Below are positions 1 to 13,600 of a stretch of 64,000 nucleotides of DNA, one piece after another. A program made the translations under genes and the position numbers. Origin of the DNA: Capitulum mitella (Eukaryota; Arthropoda; Thecostraca; Pollicipedomorpha; Pollicipedidae); the NCBI GenBank assembly GCA_030062745.1, contig CP099842.1:32359695-32423694 (forward strand), written 5' to 3'. The notes below the pieces were generated by a model that saw nothing but the letters and a program-made list of their open reading frames with translations, was not told the DNA's origin and did not search any database. Within the stretch, counting starts at the first letter, position 1; each line of letters starts with the position of its first letter.

Positions 1-3000
1 GTAATTGCCTTCTGTGCGACGCCGAGCGAGTCTATTATGCTAGTATGACCTTAGAGCCCTTACATATGTGCATGTCTAAATGACTGTCACAGCAATGAAT
101 AGGCAGCACGCCAGTCATCTGGGTGGTTGAGCCAAGAGCCAGGCCGTGGAAACATTCGAAGCCAGCGTCGCAGCACTCATTAGAACTGTTTGCTCTGCCA
201 CCGGACATCTGTGCGAATTCGCTAAGTCGCTAACCTTTCAAAAGCCTGAAATCTGTCTAAACTTTAAGATGTGATATGAGCAGACCGCTTCCCGTCTATC
301 GATAATTGTGGGGAAAATTTTACTGACGATTTCAGCTGTCAACGGAAGTCACAAATAACAACGGCATTTGCTTCGCCCAAATGCTCTCTTCCAGTTTTCC
401 GGTTAATTCCGGTTACTGATCTGGCCGAATCCTTGAACAAAATAATCGCTCTACCCATCCTTGTGAGTAATGTGGTTGGGACATATACTTCCCCCATACG
501 AAATCCTGGCTGCCATTGTTCAAAATTATTTCAAACGTGGAACACTGTATATGTCGCAAAACTGTTCGACCATGGGGCCGCCGTTCCGCATACTCTCAGC
601 TTGGTCGCAATTTACGGGTGTGCATTACCTAAATTTAAGAATTCAGCATTTCATATCTCCACCACATTGGCGATGCGACCTTGTGGGAGTAATGTGTTTA
701 AGGATCGCGATGCATGAACGAAAAGTATCAAGCTTCCCTAAAAACGGAAGTAACAAAAATTGTCAAGCTTTCCAAATTGGGGAAAATAGAAATTATGAAA
801 CATCCTCAAGCTTGGAAAAGAAAGACCGAACACAACCACTAATTTTGAGTCTCACATGAACGCCGAGACCAACTGGTGCATTTTTATGCCTGAGCCTACA
901 TTTGGAAAATAATTGGTCATAATCAAGCATTTACCACTATGAGTTCGGGATAGACCCGAAATGCTTGTCTGCACGTTTCATTGTCTTTCTGCCCTGAATT
1001 AAAACGCATGTCGGCATTATGCTTTCCCATTTGTTTCGCTAATTTCACAACATGCCTGTGGTTGACCAACATTTCAAAAACTAAAACATGCCGCGTAGGT
1101 TCCTTTTGTTGTACTTCTGCCCGCAACTGAAAAATAGCAAAAAAGCACTCCTGACGTGGGAACTTCAATTTAGCCGAAGCGGTTCCGTCGTTGGGCCACG
1201 CCTGACGCCTCCATTGGCGCCGCCTTCTGCCACTGTTTCCCAAGTGGCGTCCGTAAGAGAGTTACCGAGACAGCAGGTTTGGCAATTGACAAATCTTCCG
1301 CCGCTGTCACCGCCCGCTTCCGACCGACAGGGAACTCTGGGAGACGGCTCCGTGCGCTGACGTCCTGTCTCCGCAGCGCTCGAGGGGCCTGCCGGAGGGG
1401 TCACCGCGGCTCCGCGAACGGACCGATTCTAGGTGCCTTCCGTACATTACGGACGGACGGGAAAAGACTGTGACCGGAGTTAAGCTAGGATAAGAGGTCG
1501 GCATTGCGCTTAATAATGAGTTACGGGGGAGAGGGGAAAACACTAAGCACACTATATTACACAGTAATACGTATTCTATGGAAAGTCCTTGTGGGTCCAG
1601 TCAGTGAAGGGCAAGTAAACTGGCGTCATTTTTTCCTGGAAGGCACCGCGACGCTTCGTTGCCCGTCAGACCACGAGCTCCACAGGAATAATAAACCAAC
1701 TGGGATTGGCTCACACGGTCTACGTTCCGGCTACCGCTCGTCTCTCACGGAGGGGCCGACAGAAATCTGCTACCATTCTTTTTCCAGTAAAAGTTCATCA
1801 TGTTATGAGACACGGTATTCATTACGACAAAACGTTTAACTACACACATTCGCATAACTTCGCAAACTACGCATCTTCGTTAAAAGTTGTACCCTTCAGC
1901 AGTAGCGGTGGAACGTGCTACGGCAAGGGGGAGGTGCAGTGGCTATTTTTCGAGCCATTTCTTTCCATGTAACGTCTTAGGACTGATGTTAAATTTTGCA
2001 GTTAAGGGGGGGGGGAAGGGGCAAGGTGCACCTTACCTCCCTTTCCCCCGTTCCGCTGCCTATGCCCTTCAGACAAAGTTCAAGCTCATTTGGTGGCTAG
2101 ACCGGTTTTTATGACATATAAATGCATTCAAATCACCCTGATCATTGTAAGATATCGAAACATGTATTTTCTTTTGTTAAACTTTCAGAAATTGGTCAAG
2201 AAACTCCAGGTAATTGGTCTCTTGGCAAAAAATGATGAGTAAGCGACTAATGTCGTTGGGAGAGATGTCATCATGCATCGACATCGCAATGTACCGATCA
2301 TGAAACATTTCTTACACTGAGCGTCTTCACTTCTGTGGCAAATCCTCTCAAGCCCATCAGTTATCGAAGGACAATTTTAGCTGTATTATGTCAAATATTA
2401 ATCAGTTCCTTAATCCTAGGAGCATTTTTAACGTTTTGTAAGGTCAAAGTCATTAGAAGGCAATCTACATTGACCGAACGCCGTGTAGGGGTTATTTCCT
2501 TTTAGTTGGTAGGTCCCTTCATGCGTCTTATGGCCTTTTATACGTCATATGTACTCATATTTGGTCAAAAAACAAAACAAAGAAATGGGATCTGAGTCAT
2601 TTTTAGAAGGTTACTGAAAAAACGAATTTGCCTTCCATAGTGCAAGGCAAATTCGTGGCTCGCTGATGTCACGTCTTTCTTACGTGATCTAGTGACAGGA
2701 CTTGATTTGTCTATCGTTCCCGGAAAAAGGTTTATTTTTGGGCAATAGGAGGGCACAAAAAGTGTGTTATCGAACGGTTCGGCATTTCAGGGTACGACAG
2801 TCAGACATGAACGTCGCATTTAATACACCGTTTTCTACCTTTGTTGGTTAAATAAAGTATTTAGCAGTCACGCTAGGAGACTGCATTGATCATACCTCAT
2901 CACTTTCCATACCTTTCCTTTCACCTCGTTTCAGATAGGGCCTTTCCAATGATTTTTTATTGTTTTAGAGGCGGGAATAAAATACATTGTTATTGGCCTA

Positions 3001-3950
3001 ATGTAATGTCATGTTTGACAACGTCATCCAGTTATTGCTGCATAAATGCTAAGACTATTCTAAGCACAAATCAGAACGCATGTATACAGGAGCACGGTTA
3101 CACTCCAGAGTTCGGGTGAGAGGAGCGGGAGCAAAGAAGCATTTTGGGTCATTGTTTCCAGTTTCCAGCGCCCCTAGGGTCAATGTCAAATTTTAAAAAC
3201 ATGAGCGGGGGCGATTGCCCCCTTGCCCCTCACCCGTTTCCCGCGTCCTTGCATGTGTGTTGAAATATAGCGACATGGGCGCCCGACGAACCCGCTTGGT
3301 TTTTATCCGTCATCGACGCATGTGTTCAGCCTCGGTTCCATCAGTTCGGATGCATTCTTCTGCGTCTGGTAGACAATCGTTGCGGCATCGAAGTTAATAC
3401 TCCAGCAGCATACTGGAGACGCGGGGGGATGGGAGAGAAGACTCCACGGGTCGGAAATTTTAACATTAGATCACGGCGACAGCCGGAAAGAAACTGTCTG
3501 AAATCGTTTTCAGAATCCCAATATTTTTATCGGGAATACCCAGCAATGTTCAGCAGTCACTGTGATCCGAATCATATCGCCTCCGACGAACCTCTGGCGG
3601 GAGCGCCCTGGAACCTTGGTAAGATCATGAACCGAGCGACAGCGAAAGACTTTAACGCTCATGACGGCCCGGGAGATTCTTCGCCGTGGATTTCGTTTTT
3701 TCTTCTGCGCTTACGAGGCATTTGCATGATAAGGGAATCCCATCCGTTCGCACCTTGCGAAATGACCGGCTTGGCCGTTCCACGGCCGCCTTCGATGACG
3801 TCTTCACCCGACACGCGCCGCGGGGTGGTCCACGGGCAACCTTCACCCACAAGGCAACGAGGACGAGACAGTCCACTCTCCGACATGGCGTGACCGGTCG
3901 CAGCCCACGATGAACGCCCGCGGATAGCGACCTCGCGCTGCGACAGAGAC
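1..3950. other. No gene recognised (upstream flank)
   Basis: I find no recognisable protein domain, tRNA or transposon end here. All open frames are short, overlap on both strands and lack family motifs. GC content rises from about 3,560 onward, and an octamer-like ATTTGCAT followed by GATAAG lies at 3,720-3,732. The last few hundred bases may therefore be the proximal promoter of the plus-strand gene that I place downstream. Confidence 0.5.
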
Positions 3951-4030
3951 TGTACCAGAGCGCTCCTCGGGATGGAACTGGTGCGGTATCGGTGGGGGTG
4001 GATCCAAAACCGATGCCCGGGGAAAGGCGG

Positions 4031-4067
4031 TATAAAAGTACACCGGGCGCGCTAGACGACATTCAGT
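4031..4067 (+). promoter_or_regulatory. TATA box and TCAGT initiator (putative core promoter)
   Basis: TATAAAA lies at 4,031-4,037 and an arthropod-type initiator TTCAGTG spans 4,062-4,068. The initiator A at 4,065 is 34 bases from the first T of the TATA box, slightly longer than the usual 30-31. The flanks are GC-rich. Thirty-six bases downstream there is a good splice donor. The combination fits transcription of the cuticle-type gene to the right. The link to that gene is inference; no transcript evidence is available. Confidence 0.5.
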
Positions 4068-4100
4068 GTTCGGCTCTGAGTCTGCAGGTCGGCTTCAAAG
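4065..4100 (+). other. Possible 5' untranslated exon 1
   Basis: From the initiator A to the donor AAAG|GTGAGA (donor at 4,101) there are 36 bases without an ATG. The next good acceptor in this model is CCTTTTCAG at 7,651-7,659, just before the start-codon exon. A short non-coding first exon would explain why the start codon has no TATA box of its own. This is inference from splice signals only. Confidence 0.35.
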
Positions 4101-7100
4101 GTGAGACACGGCTGTCAGCAGGCCTGGACGCTCTTGTGGCGTCCACCTGTCACGTTGTAAGGCAGACTTTCGTCCCAGCTCGGTCCCGGTCTTCGAAAGA
4201 CCAGCCTTGCCCGTTGTGCGGTATGGATGCATATTTCTGGTTTTGTCTAGTGCGTCCGTTTGCAGTCGCTGGTACCGATTTTCATTGGCTGCCATAAAGA
4301 GAAAGTTTAGTTTGCTTGCGAGCTGAGTTTACTTTAAAAACAAGGCATTCATACTTTTCTCGTGCTAACATGTTCAGACAGAATGTGGTTTTACGCAATT
4401 TGGCACAATTTCGACGTTTGCTGACGCTTCGCGTTGAAGCAGACTCAGAACAAGTTCCGTACACGCATAGCTTTGAATAGACAAGAAATCATGCGTGGGT
4501 AGCATTGCATTTATCTGGACCAGAGTTAAAAATGTGCAATTCTGAAATTTTGAATTTTCAGTTTTTGCAGTTTTGCAATTTTGAAACATCAGATGCTTTT
4601 CCATTGCATCATTAGTCTCCCATGTAACCGGAAATACCGTTACACTTTTCATCGTTCGTTCCATTGTCGTTAAATGCCATGTAAAAACAAGTCTCACGAA
4701 ATGTTAGATTTTCACAAGACGTTTCTGAACAACCAAACTTTACGATTTGCTGATTGGTATAGTTCCTGTCTTACATTAAGCGACACTTACAGCCATAGTT
4801 CCCACTGCATTTGCCGCTTTCTTCCCTGAAACCTCACCTTATTCATTAAGGTGTGCATTTGGAAAATGTCTTCCGCTGGGCTTAGCAATCAAAATGGCAT
4901 AGATGTTCTTAAGCGGTGAGAGATCCATGGCTTTAACTGTCCTTCCAGTCATCCGTAGAATTTTATGATAAACTGCCTCTATTTCTTTTTCAAGCTGCAA
5001 TAAAGTCCACTACTTTATTCATTCGTTTTCAGTCCGATGGCTCTTTTCCGTTCAGTTACCTCCTCGGTCGATGGAAACGATAGCTCCACAGCAGTGAGCA
5101 AGGAAGGAATTTCAGGCCTTCTGTTCCGGACCAATTAATATTGTAGAAATTCTAAGGTAGAACGGTCGCTATCATGCAGGACGCCGTTTCCGGAGACGCA
5201 AAATAATGTTCACAAACATCAGCCATCGTGCTCCCTTCTTTGTGAATTGATCAGCTATTATTTGGTATGTATTATTATTGTCAGGGTACCACCAATGTCA
5301 CAATCAGCAGCTTGCGTGAAGAAGTGCCAAACAGTTTTTTGTACATTGTATTAGCAGCGTTAGTCAAATTTCACGTATTTGCATTTATCTGCAGCCAAAC
5401 AGTAGCATGATGGCCATTTAACGTAACTATGATATTCGAGATTCCGATGCCGGCGTTCTCATTTTGGAATAGACAAGAACTGAAAACACTTAGATTCGCG
5501 TGTGTTCTCTCAAGCTAGACCCTGGTTTCAGCGACCAGTCTTTTCCAGTGACATTGGCTGGGATCGGAATGGTCTTGTTCAGATCCGGTAATGGCCCGCA
5601 TCAGCTGTGTGAGACTCGATGACGGACGGAGATGAGCAGCGCCCATTCCGCCGCAGCGGGATAACACTCGATTATCATCCACGTCCTTGCGCAACCCCGC
5701 CACCGTTCAGATCGCCTGTCGATGGCCGGTTCGCAGATGGTCCGCGGAACTAGCCGGAGCTGGTGAATCCCTTTCGAAAAATTTAGCCCTCCGGCCTTTT
5801 GAATGGTTTCGTAAGATTTACTGAGCGCAGACTTTTGCGATGGTTCAAAATTGTAATCATAAACCAGATGAAACTCTGGCTGATTAGCATAGAGCATGCT
5901 CTTGGTGACAGGCGGGTCGTGGTACGTATTTTAATTACATTATGGAATCCCAACTTTCCGTGCATCATATATGTAAATATATCGTGCCTGATGTGGCGAA
6001 GGGGCGCTCGAGTCTGATGCCCTGACAGTCAAAACACGTTTGTGTTCGCACCTCCCGACTCCGAGGTCGCCTTGTTTTTAAAATAGAGCCCGGCACGTAC
6101 AGCGAGGACAATTTTCGGAGTCGTGAGAGCACCACGTTCGTGTTTTTGGTCCGCACGTGACGTTTTCAGTTTTAGCAAAGGCGCATCCCCGTGTCTTCGG
6201 TCACCGTCAGATTCTTGTGCCTAATTTCCGGGCATTGAACCCTTACCATTTGTTTAAAAGGGGCGAGAGACTTTGGTATGCTTCAAGGCGAAGTGGCATT
6301 GAACCCAGTGTACCTCCTGGTGTCGTCTGAACATGCTAATATATATATTTTTATGCTAAATCATGCTCAACATTAGACTTGTTAAGTATGTTTCGGACAA
6401 AGGGATAATATAAGAACAGAACATGACAATGTTTTACACGTTGCGTTCGTTTCCGTCCTGCAATCCCGTCAAGAAAATTTCGCAGCTCATTTATTAACTT
6501 CGGAACCACTCGCTCACCTATGTCTTCTGAGAGTGTTGGCGATATAAAACTACTTTGTTGTTGAGCACACAGTGAAAGTTCTATACCTGCTCCATGCGTT
6601 GTGCATTCACAGCTGTATTGACGGAGCAAATGCCCATGAAGACGGCATAACGGGGACTTTAAAGCCTGAAAGGATTGACTCGGAATTCTCAAAACCATTG
6701 TCTGTCGAATGTCGCGCTGCTTCACTGCATTCACGTGTGTGGAAGAAAAGGTGCTCTGAACGAACACCAAACTCCTAACTACTGGTTGCAAAACAGCCTA
6801 TTAGAGAAACCGCAGTCACATGAAATAGCTCATCTGTGGGCTCCGAGCAACTTCTTACGTCAAGACGTAGTGATTCCATTCATATTCCAGGCCTAATCCG
6901 GCTAGTTAGGTTAATTTATTAGGTTAATTTTAGTTTTATATATATATATATATAATAGTTAATTAGGCTGGAGAATAACGAACGCATTGCTGGGATTGAG
7001 TGCGCCAAAGTGTTAAGTCGCTGTTTGAAGTACGAAGATACAGGCCTGCAAAATGTGAAAATATGTCCACGTTCTCCTAGCCGAAATCAATAATAAAACA

Positions 7101-7659
7101 AACGCGGAAAACATGATTGTGCTATTAATGAATGGTAAGCGTGGGGACGCAGAAGAAAGAAATTCGTGAGCAGTTTGTTGCTTTCAGACTTCTGATATAT
7201 ATGATATATATGACGGTTAAAGGATATAAAAGATGCTGCATATGTGTTCTTTGCGTGGCCTTCAGATGTAAATTCAGTGACAAGGGAGATAGCACGTGTA
7301 ATCTGCTTCATATTTATGCATGAGTCATCGCGACTGATCTTCTGTTACGGTGGGAAGGAGGCGCAAGCCCAGGATTTTGAGAAGCGAGGCCGCTTTCTGA
7401 ACCTTGAAACCGAAAATTCGAACTTTTTTTCACAATGCTCACCTTGCAAGCTTTTGAAACAGCGTTTGAAAATCGGCACGTTACGGAACCTGTATCGTGT
7501 ACCCATTTTCTATTCAACTCACCTTTCACCAAATATGTGGTTTCGATGATATGCGATTTTAGGGACGAGTGAACCTTCGATGCCTTGATTTTTCTCTTTT
7601 TTTCTGTATTGCCCAACAAACGCATACGAAACAACGTGTGACGTCATTTCCCTTTTCAG
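4101..7659 (+). other. Putative 5'UTR intron / non-coding
   Basis: If the promoter model is right this is intron 1 (GTGAGA...TTTTCAG). No coding domain is recognised. It holds a short TA run near 6,940-6,956. A full CRE, TGACGTCA, lies at 7,639-7,646, about 20 bases before the start-codon exon. Confidence 0.35.
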
Positions 7660-7696
7660 ATCAGAACAATGAAGATCTTCTTGATGGGACTGTTGG
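7660..7696 (+). CDS. Start-codon exon of the cuticle-type gene
   Basis: Acceptor TTTTCAG precedes 7,660, and the ATG is at 7,669-7,671 after nine untranslated bases. It encodes MKIFLMGLL plus the first base of a Val codon, then the strong donor G|GTGAGT at 7,697. Joined to the acceptor at 13,357 it restores GTG (Val) and continues ALAAAESG, making one typical signal peptide across the junction. That fit in both phase and meaning is the reason for choosing this exon. RNA reads would settle it. Confidence 0.7.
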
Positions 7697-10600
7697 GTGA
7701 GTACGCCCAGTGTCACTGATTGAGGACATCAGCCATGTCGCTGTCATGATTCTACGGTCGGTAATGAATGGCTTCATTCGATGCTGTCAGGAAAACTGGC
7801 CACCTGTAACTCTCCGACCCGTCGGAATTAAGCAAATTACGCGCCCGGCACACGGTTGAGACATTCATCAATGAATGTAATTATCCGTCATTAACCAGCG
7901 CTCTGAGATCGAGGTTTACGCAGGCTTCCGCCGGCGTTCACTCTACACGCGAGCTCACTTTCCATGACACTTTCTCGGCGGGATTATCTCGCGTGAATTT
8001 TTATGCTCGAAATCATCAGGTGATGAAGATGCGTGGCACCGGCCGAGCGCGCCGACCGCCGCCGAGTCACGTGACGTCGGCCGTGCACTGCGGGTGACGT
8101 CACGTGACCGGCGCCGGCGGACGTTCCGCGGCGCCGCAGCCGACGCGGCCGACGCGGTTTTCCGCGGTTACCTAACGTCATGGGAGACTGAACGGGCGTT
8201 CGTCATGGAGCCGGCCGGGCTTTCCCAGGACTCCCGCTAGGCCGACCGGCTGGACGCCGCCCGGGACGAGCTGTGCGTCCGCCGTCGGACGACGCCCTTC
8301 GCCGCATCGTTCGACGTCTTCGGCGCGCCGTTGACGACGATGTGTTGCACCGTCGTGCTTGCTGAAGGTCCGAACGGCTGCCGCCCGTCGGAAAACCGGG
8401 CCCAACCATGACTTCAAGCCTTACCTCTGGGATTTTTGCTGTACGTTCCGGTATCCTAGCAGCCCATGCGGGCAAGCGAGTGACCCTTTATGAGTGGGTT
8501 TTTTCTTCACGGCGTTGTGGTTCTTTAGTCCACATTATACCGCCTGGCTTCCTACAGGGAAGAGCCAAGCCTAAATCAAGGCTGCACATTGAACACCACA
8601 CCCCTCCTGCCGGACAGCCTTGGTCGCTGCCGGTTGTATCATGTCCCATTCATCAGCGGCGACCCAGCATCGGACTCCGGCTGACGGTCGACCACCAGAG
8701 GCAGCCGTCGACTCGCGTCGGTCCTCTGGTGGCCCTGGCGCGCATCTGGAGCGCCAGTGTCACGGCCGGTCGCCGGACGCGCCGACGTCGACACGCAGCC
8801 GTCACGCGTAACACAAACAGCCCGTCTGCCCCCGACGCGTCCGTCGCGGCGTTGTTTAACGAGCCGAATGGCCACGTTCTGGGAGGGTAGGTTCACGGCC
8901 GGCGGCTCGAGCCGCGGTAAATCGTGAGGCCGAAACGGCCGAAACGCTTTACGCCCGTCCTTACGCTCTGTGTAAATTCAATTTACTCTAGATTGCGAGG
9001 AGATGGGGTTAATTAGGGGTTGCCAGGGTTGTTTGGATTGTAACTGGCCCATTTTCTGTATCTTCACGATATGTTTGCAGTTTTGGATGATTTCCTCTCC
9101 AAACACAGCTGTTGTCTTTTGATAATATCTAGAAAATGAGCTCTTATGGAACGTCGTGAGTTCAACCAGACATATAATTTCGGCAATGAAGTGGTCATGA
9201 TAGTTGCCTAATAGCTATCATTGCTTGCCCATCACAATGTGCATCTACGACCCACTGCAGACCCTTCGTTATCACGCTTTTTCTGTCACTGGTACTCTGC
9301 TTGACGGAGTACGCTCCATATGCCGTCTACGAGGAGGCATGGTTCGGGATAATTCCGGAATGTGCCTACAGCACTCCTCAAAACCTAGGCGTTGCTGAAC
9401 TAAAACAGGAACAAAAGCGATGTCAACCGGACGCAAGCGTCTTTGTCTGATTAGGCCTGATAGCCAATGAGCGATGCAACGGTAGGCCGCCGCTTCGACG
9501 GGGCGCGCCGTAATTGTGTTCGGCCGCAGGTGCGGCGAGCCGTGGCGCGGCGCCGCCAACGCGGCAGTCAGCTGACGAGTTGAGCCACCCGCCGCGCACT
9601 GACTGAGACGCGCCATTGTGGTCGCGGACGCTGCCGGTTGCCTCAACTGCGTTAAAGCGGCGTGTCGCCGGCGACAAAGCTCCATTATTTCGTCAATGGA
9701 CCGGCGAGCGCCGGCTCGTCCGGGGCGGGCTGCGGCGCACGCGTCCGCAATCCAACGTCCATCTACCGGCCATCAGCGGCCAATCAAAGCTAGATTTGCG
9801 CTCGCTTTCGATGACGACCGCGGATCTGCGATTGCCGGCCCGTTAGAGGGAGTGACCGAGCCGTGGAGCCCGGCGGCGGTGTGGCCCGCCCACCGATTGC
9901 AGCCCGCGGTCTCCGCCGCCTTGGCCTCAATCACGGCCAGGCCAGGCCGAGACGCGTGTTGTTGGCACCTGCGCCTTGCGCAGCTGACTCGCATCCGGTA
10001 CCGGCCCCCGACAGGGCGCGTGCACGGTCCGGCTCGGCAGGCGAGCGGCATGAGATCGGTGGTAATCGCCGCCATCAGCGGAGCGGTGGACTGATAAATC
10101 GGCCGGCGGTGCCCGGGCACCGACCCGGGCCGACCTCACCTTGACCTCAGGTTGCCGGCCGACCCGGCGGCGGGATTGTTCACGCGTAATTGATTCATTG
10201 TGCGCTGAGTGCACAATGTCCGAAAGGCGAATGTCATCGGGGACGTATCGATTTGAGGAAAATTGTTTATTGTTGTCGGGCGTATCGCGTCCGTTTGGAG
10301 TAACTTATGCGTCGCAATGGGCTCGTTTTGGTCCCTGCATAACGCTTTCAAGGGCAGGGCGGCATCTGGGCCCGGAAGACGCGCTTCATCTCTGAGAGAC
10401 TGGGACCTCCCAATGATGATGGAGGTAATTAGCCACTGAAATATGAAGCAAGCTTGCGTTCCAGCTGAATGGTCATTATCTGCCCATACTCCCGGGCCCG
10501 TCATCTCTTACGGGTGGTTTGTTATACACCAGTTAAACTGAGCTGAGACTGAAATTATAGTACTCCTCCTGTGAACTTTTTAATAATGCAATGGTGAGGC

Positions 10601-13600
10601 AAGATCTGTCGAGTAATGTGACCGCGCTGCGTTTCTAGTGATGTGCCTAAATCTCGCTCGCGTAAGACACATGCCTAAATCTCATTCGCGTCAGGCCCGT
10701 TGTCAGGTCCCTTTTTAGTTTCACGACCCAGTCGTTCCGGCTCACGGAGTTTTGGCCCACTCATAATTACTGCCAAAACTGAGAGCTCGTTCTGAGAGTT
10801 ATGATAAGAATGCGTCTAGAGATCTTACCTGGAGCATCGGTTCGGCGAATCTTTGAGAGGACCGCGATCCCTTCGAGAAGTCTTGGATCTCTGACAGTCA
10901 GATTTCCACCTTCCCCCTTCATCTTTTAAATTTGATCATCGATTGTTTGATTTTTCATTAAATTAATGCACACATCGGAAATCATTCAAATCAGTAACGG
11001 ACTATTATTCGACATCCAAACTCAGTGTTATGGCCAATTATTTTGCAATGCTTAAGGGGCGGTGAGTTTTGAAGAGAAAGCTCCATTGACGGTGGGACTT
11101 GCGGAATTAACGGCGGCGCAGGGCATTCTTAGATCATTTCTTTACAGTCGGCGGCGTAGGGTTAATATTAATTTTAGTGTCAAAAGGGGAGGGGCAGGGA
11201 GGAGGGGGGAGGAGGATAGGCGCAGCGCCCCAGCTGAAGACTTTCTAGGTTTCTGCCCGTTCTTCCCTGCGCCAAACAACTTGGATAAAACCTCTCATCC
11301 AGATATCTTCCACGTTCGAGTCCATTTTTCCCCGTCGGATGTTTCTTCACTTGCGTCGGCCCGAACCGGGCCGTTCCGCTTTTGTCCGCGCCCAGCTCGT
11401 GCGCAGGCCGGCCGGGGGTCATCGCCAGGTCAGGCCGATGCGACCCGACGACCCGGCCGGTGTCGGCGCGCGTGCTCGCCCCCAGTCCGTGTCATCGGAT
11501 AGCGCTGTCGGCGCCCCGCGGGCGCTCGTGCTGAGCCGGCCGTGACGTAACTCCGGCGTCCCCGGCTGGGCCGCGGGCGCCGGCAGACGGGGTCTGCCCG
11601 TCTCGCTGCGGCGCCGGCGAGGAAACGCCCCGTGTTCGGCCGTGTTTTCGGCGGCCGCGAGACCGCGTCGCTGGACGAGTGAGCTCCGGACGGGACGGCC
11701 AATGGCTCGTTAACCCTGTCGGTTGCGTTGTCACCCGGGGCGTCGGCGGGTTCCGGCAGCTTTATGACGTGGTCGGACCCGCGGCGCGCTGTGGCAACGC
11801 CGCACAACTCAGCGGCGGCAAACGCGGCAAGATTTACGAGCAGAACGAGAGTCATGCGCTCCTCTCCCGCGTTACAGGCCATCAAAGTCGTTCCGGACAA
11901 ACCGCCCAATCATTACGGATGGCAGCGCCGCAAACGGCTGCCGTACAGTGAATGATGCGCCCATCGCAACATGGCGTAAAGCCAGACAGCGCGTCTAATT
12001 CAAACATGGTTATTACATGCCAACCATGACCGTAATTTGTGCCATAAAAACGATATACTATTGGCCAGGTGTAAACAGTGTTCCCGAACTGACTTCGGTT
12101 TGATGCGTTGCGGCACTGTACAATCATCTGCTCTGCAATGCTTCTTACCGGTGCGCACTCGTCGCAAGGGGGAAGCGAGAAGGCGTTCGGACGCTTATGA
12201 TCACCACTTCTGATAATATTCGCGATGGCCAAGAGTCGGAGAGACGTCGGTGCAGCGAATCAGACGCGTCGCCTCGCCGCATTCGACGGCGCGGCCGTCG
12301 GCGTCACTGAATCGGCGTCCCGACGCGCCCCGGCGCCGCCCAGGTCACGTGAGGTCGCGCTCCCGAGCCGTCTAATTGGATGGAACTGGCGGTGAACCGG
12401 CCGGGCATTGTCTTGCCGTCTCGCCGCGATCAGCTGGAGGAATTTCGAGACCGAGAACAACTCGGTCAGGGACGAACGTCTTGGACCACCGAGTGCGCGA
12501 CGTCGTCAGCCTTTGTACAGGAGCATCCAGACTTTCGGAGGCGGGAGGAGTCTGCTGGGCCTGGAAGGAGGCAGCCTGGACCTTGGACGAGAGCAGTCAT
12601 TTGATGACTGTTCACCGTCAGCACTCGCCACTGGCGGTCATACTTGCGTCAGGCCATGGGAAGCTGCACTTGCCGTAGTTATGCGAATATCCCGTTCCCG
12701 TGCGCTGGTGCGTGTTGAGTTTGGCTTCCAAAAGATGAGGTTGTCGTAATGTATAACGCAAGGCTATGCGAAGCCGGGCTCCATACATCGTTACGGCGAT
12801 TTCTCTGCCCCAGTACTTTAAAAAACAGAGGAAGAAATGACACAGTTTCGTGTTCCAGGTACGCTCTCCCGTTTAAGAGATTGACATATTCCTTTTCGGT
12901 CAGCCTCAGTGAAATGGTCACGGGATAAGCCCCCAACAGTTTGCTGTCGAATTTGTGTATCATTATAGATCTAATGCAACTCGAGAGTTAACTGACCGGT
13001 TTGTTATTGAACTAAGGGCGTGCCGACTTCATGGTCATACGACGTTCAACCAGCCCTTCGAGTATAGCTCTCTGCGAATCTGAAAGTGGTAGGCATTGTA
13101 ATCCCACTGGCACAATCTAGTGAGACTACGTTAACGACATTTAACTACCGTGGACTCAAACATCTAGCTCTCGATCGCGCGTGCCACGTATCCGTCCATG
13201 TATTCTTCTTCAAACCTCGTGCAGATAGATGCAGATGCACGCTCCTCGGTATTTTCCCAGTCTTCACCGACGTCTGCAGTGTTCCTGACACAGGCAGGTG
13301 CCGCTGAGCCGGTCGTCGGTTTTCCGCTGCTGTGACACGCGCGCCGATCGGTTCCAGTGGCGCTGGCGGCGGCCGAGTCCGGCTCCGGGCGGCGACGGGC
13401 CAGCGGCGTCCGCCGCGGACGCCAGACGGCCGGCTACAGCTACGGCGCGCCCCAGTCGGGCGGCACCCTCAGCACCCAGCCGCAGCCCCAGGCCGGCTAC
13501 GGCGCGCCAGAGTCCGGCGGTGGCGGCGGCCAGGGCGGCTTCGGCGGGAACGGTGGCGGGAACCAGGGCGGCTTTGGAGGCAGCGGCGGCGGAAACCAGG

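Noticed and set aside
9272..10214. Several 90-158-codon frames on both strands
   Set aside because: A CpG-rich intron block opens all frames; no domain, no consistent splice sites or frame preference.
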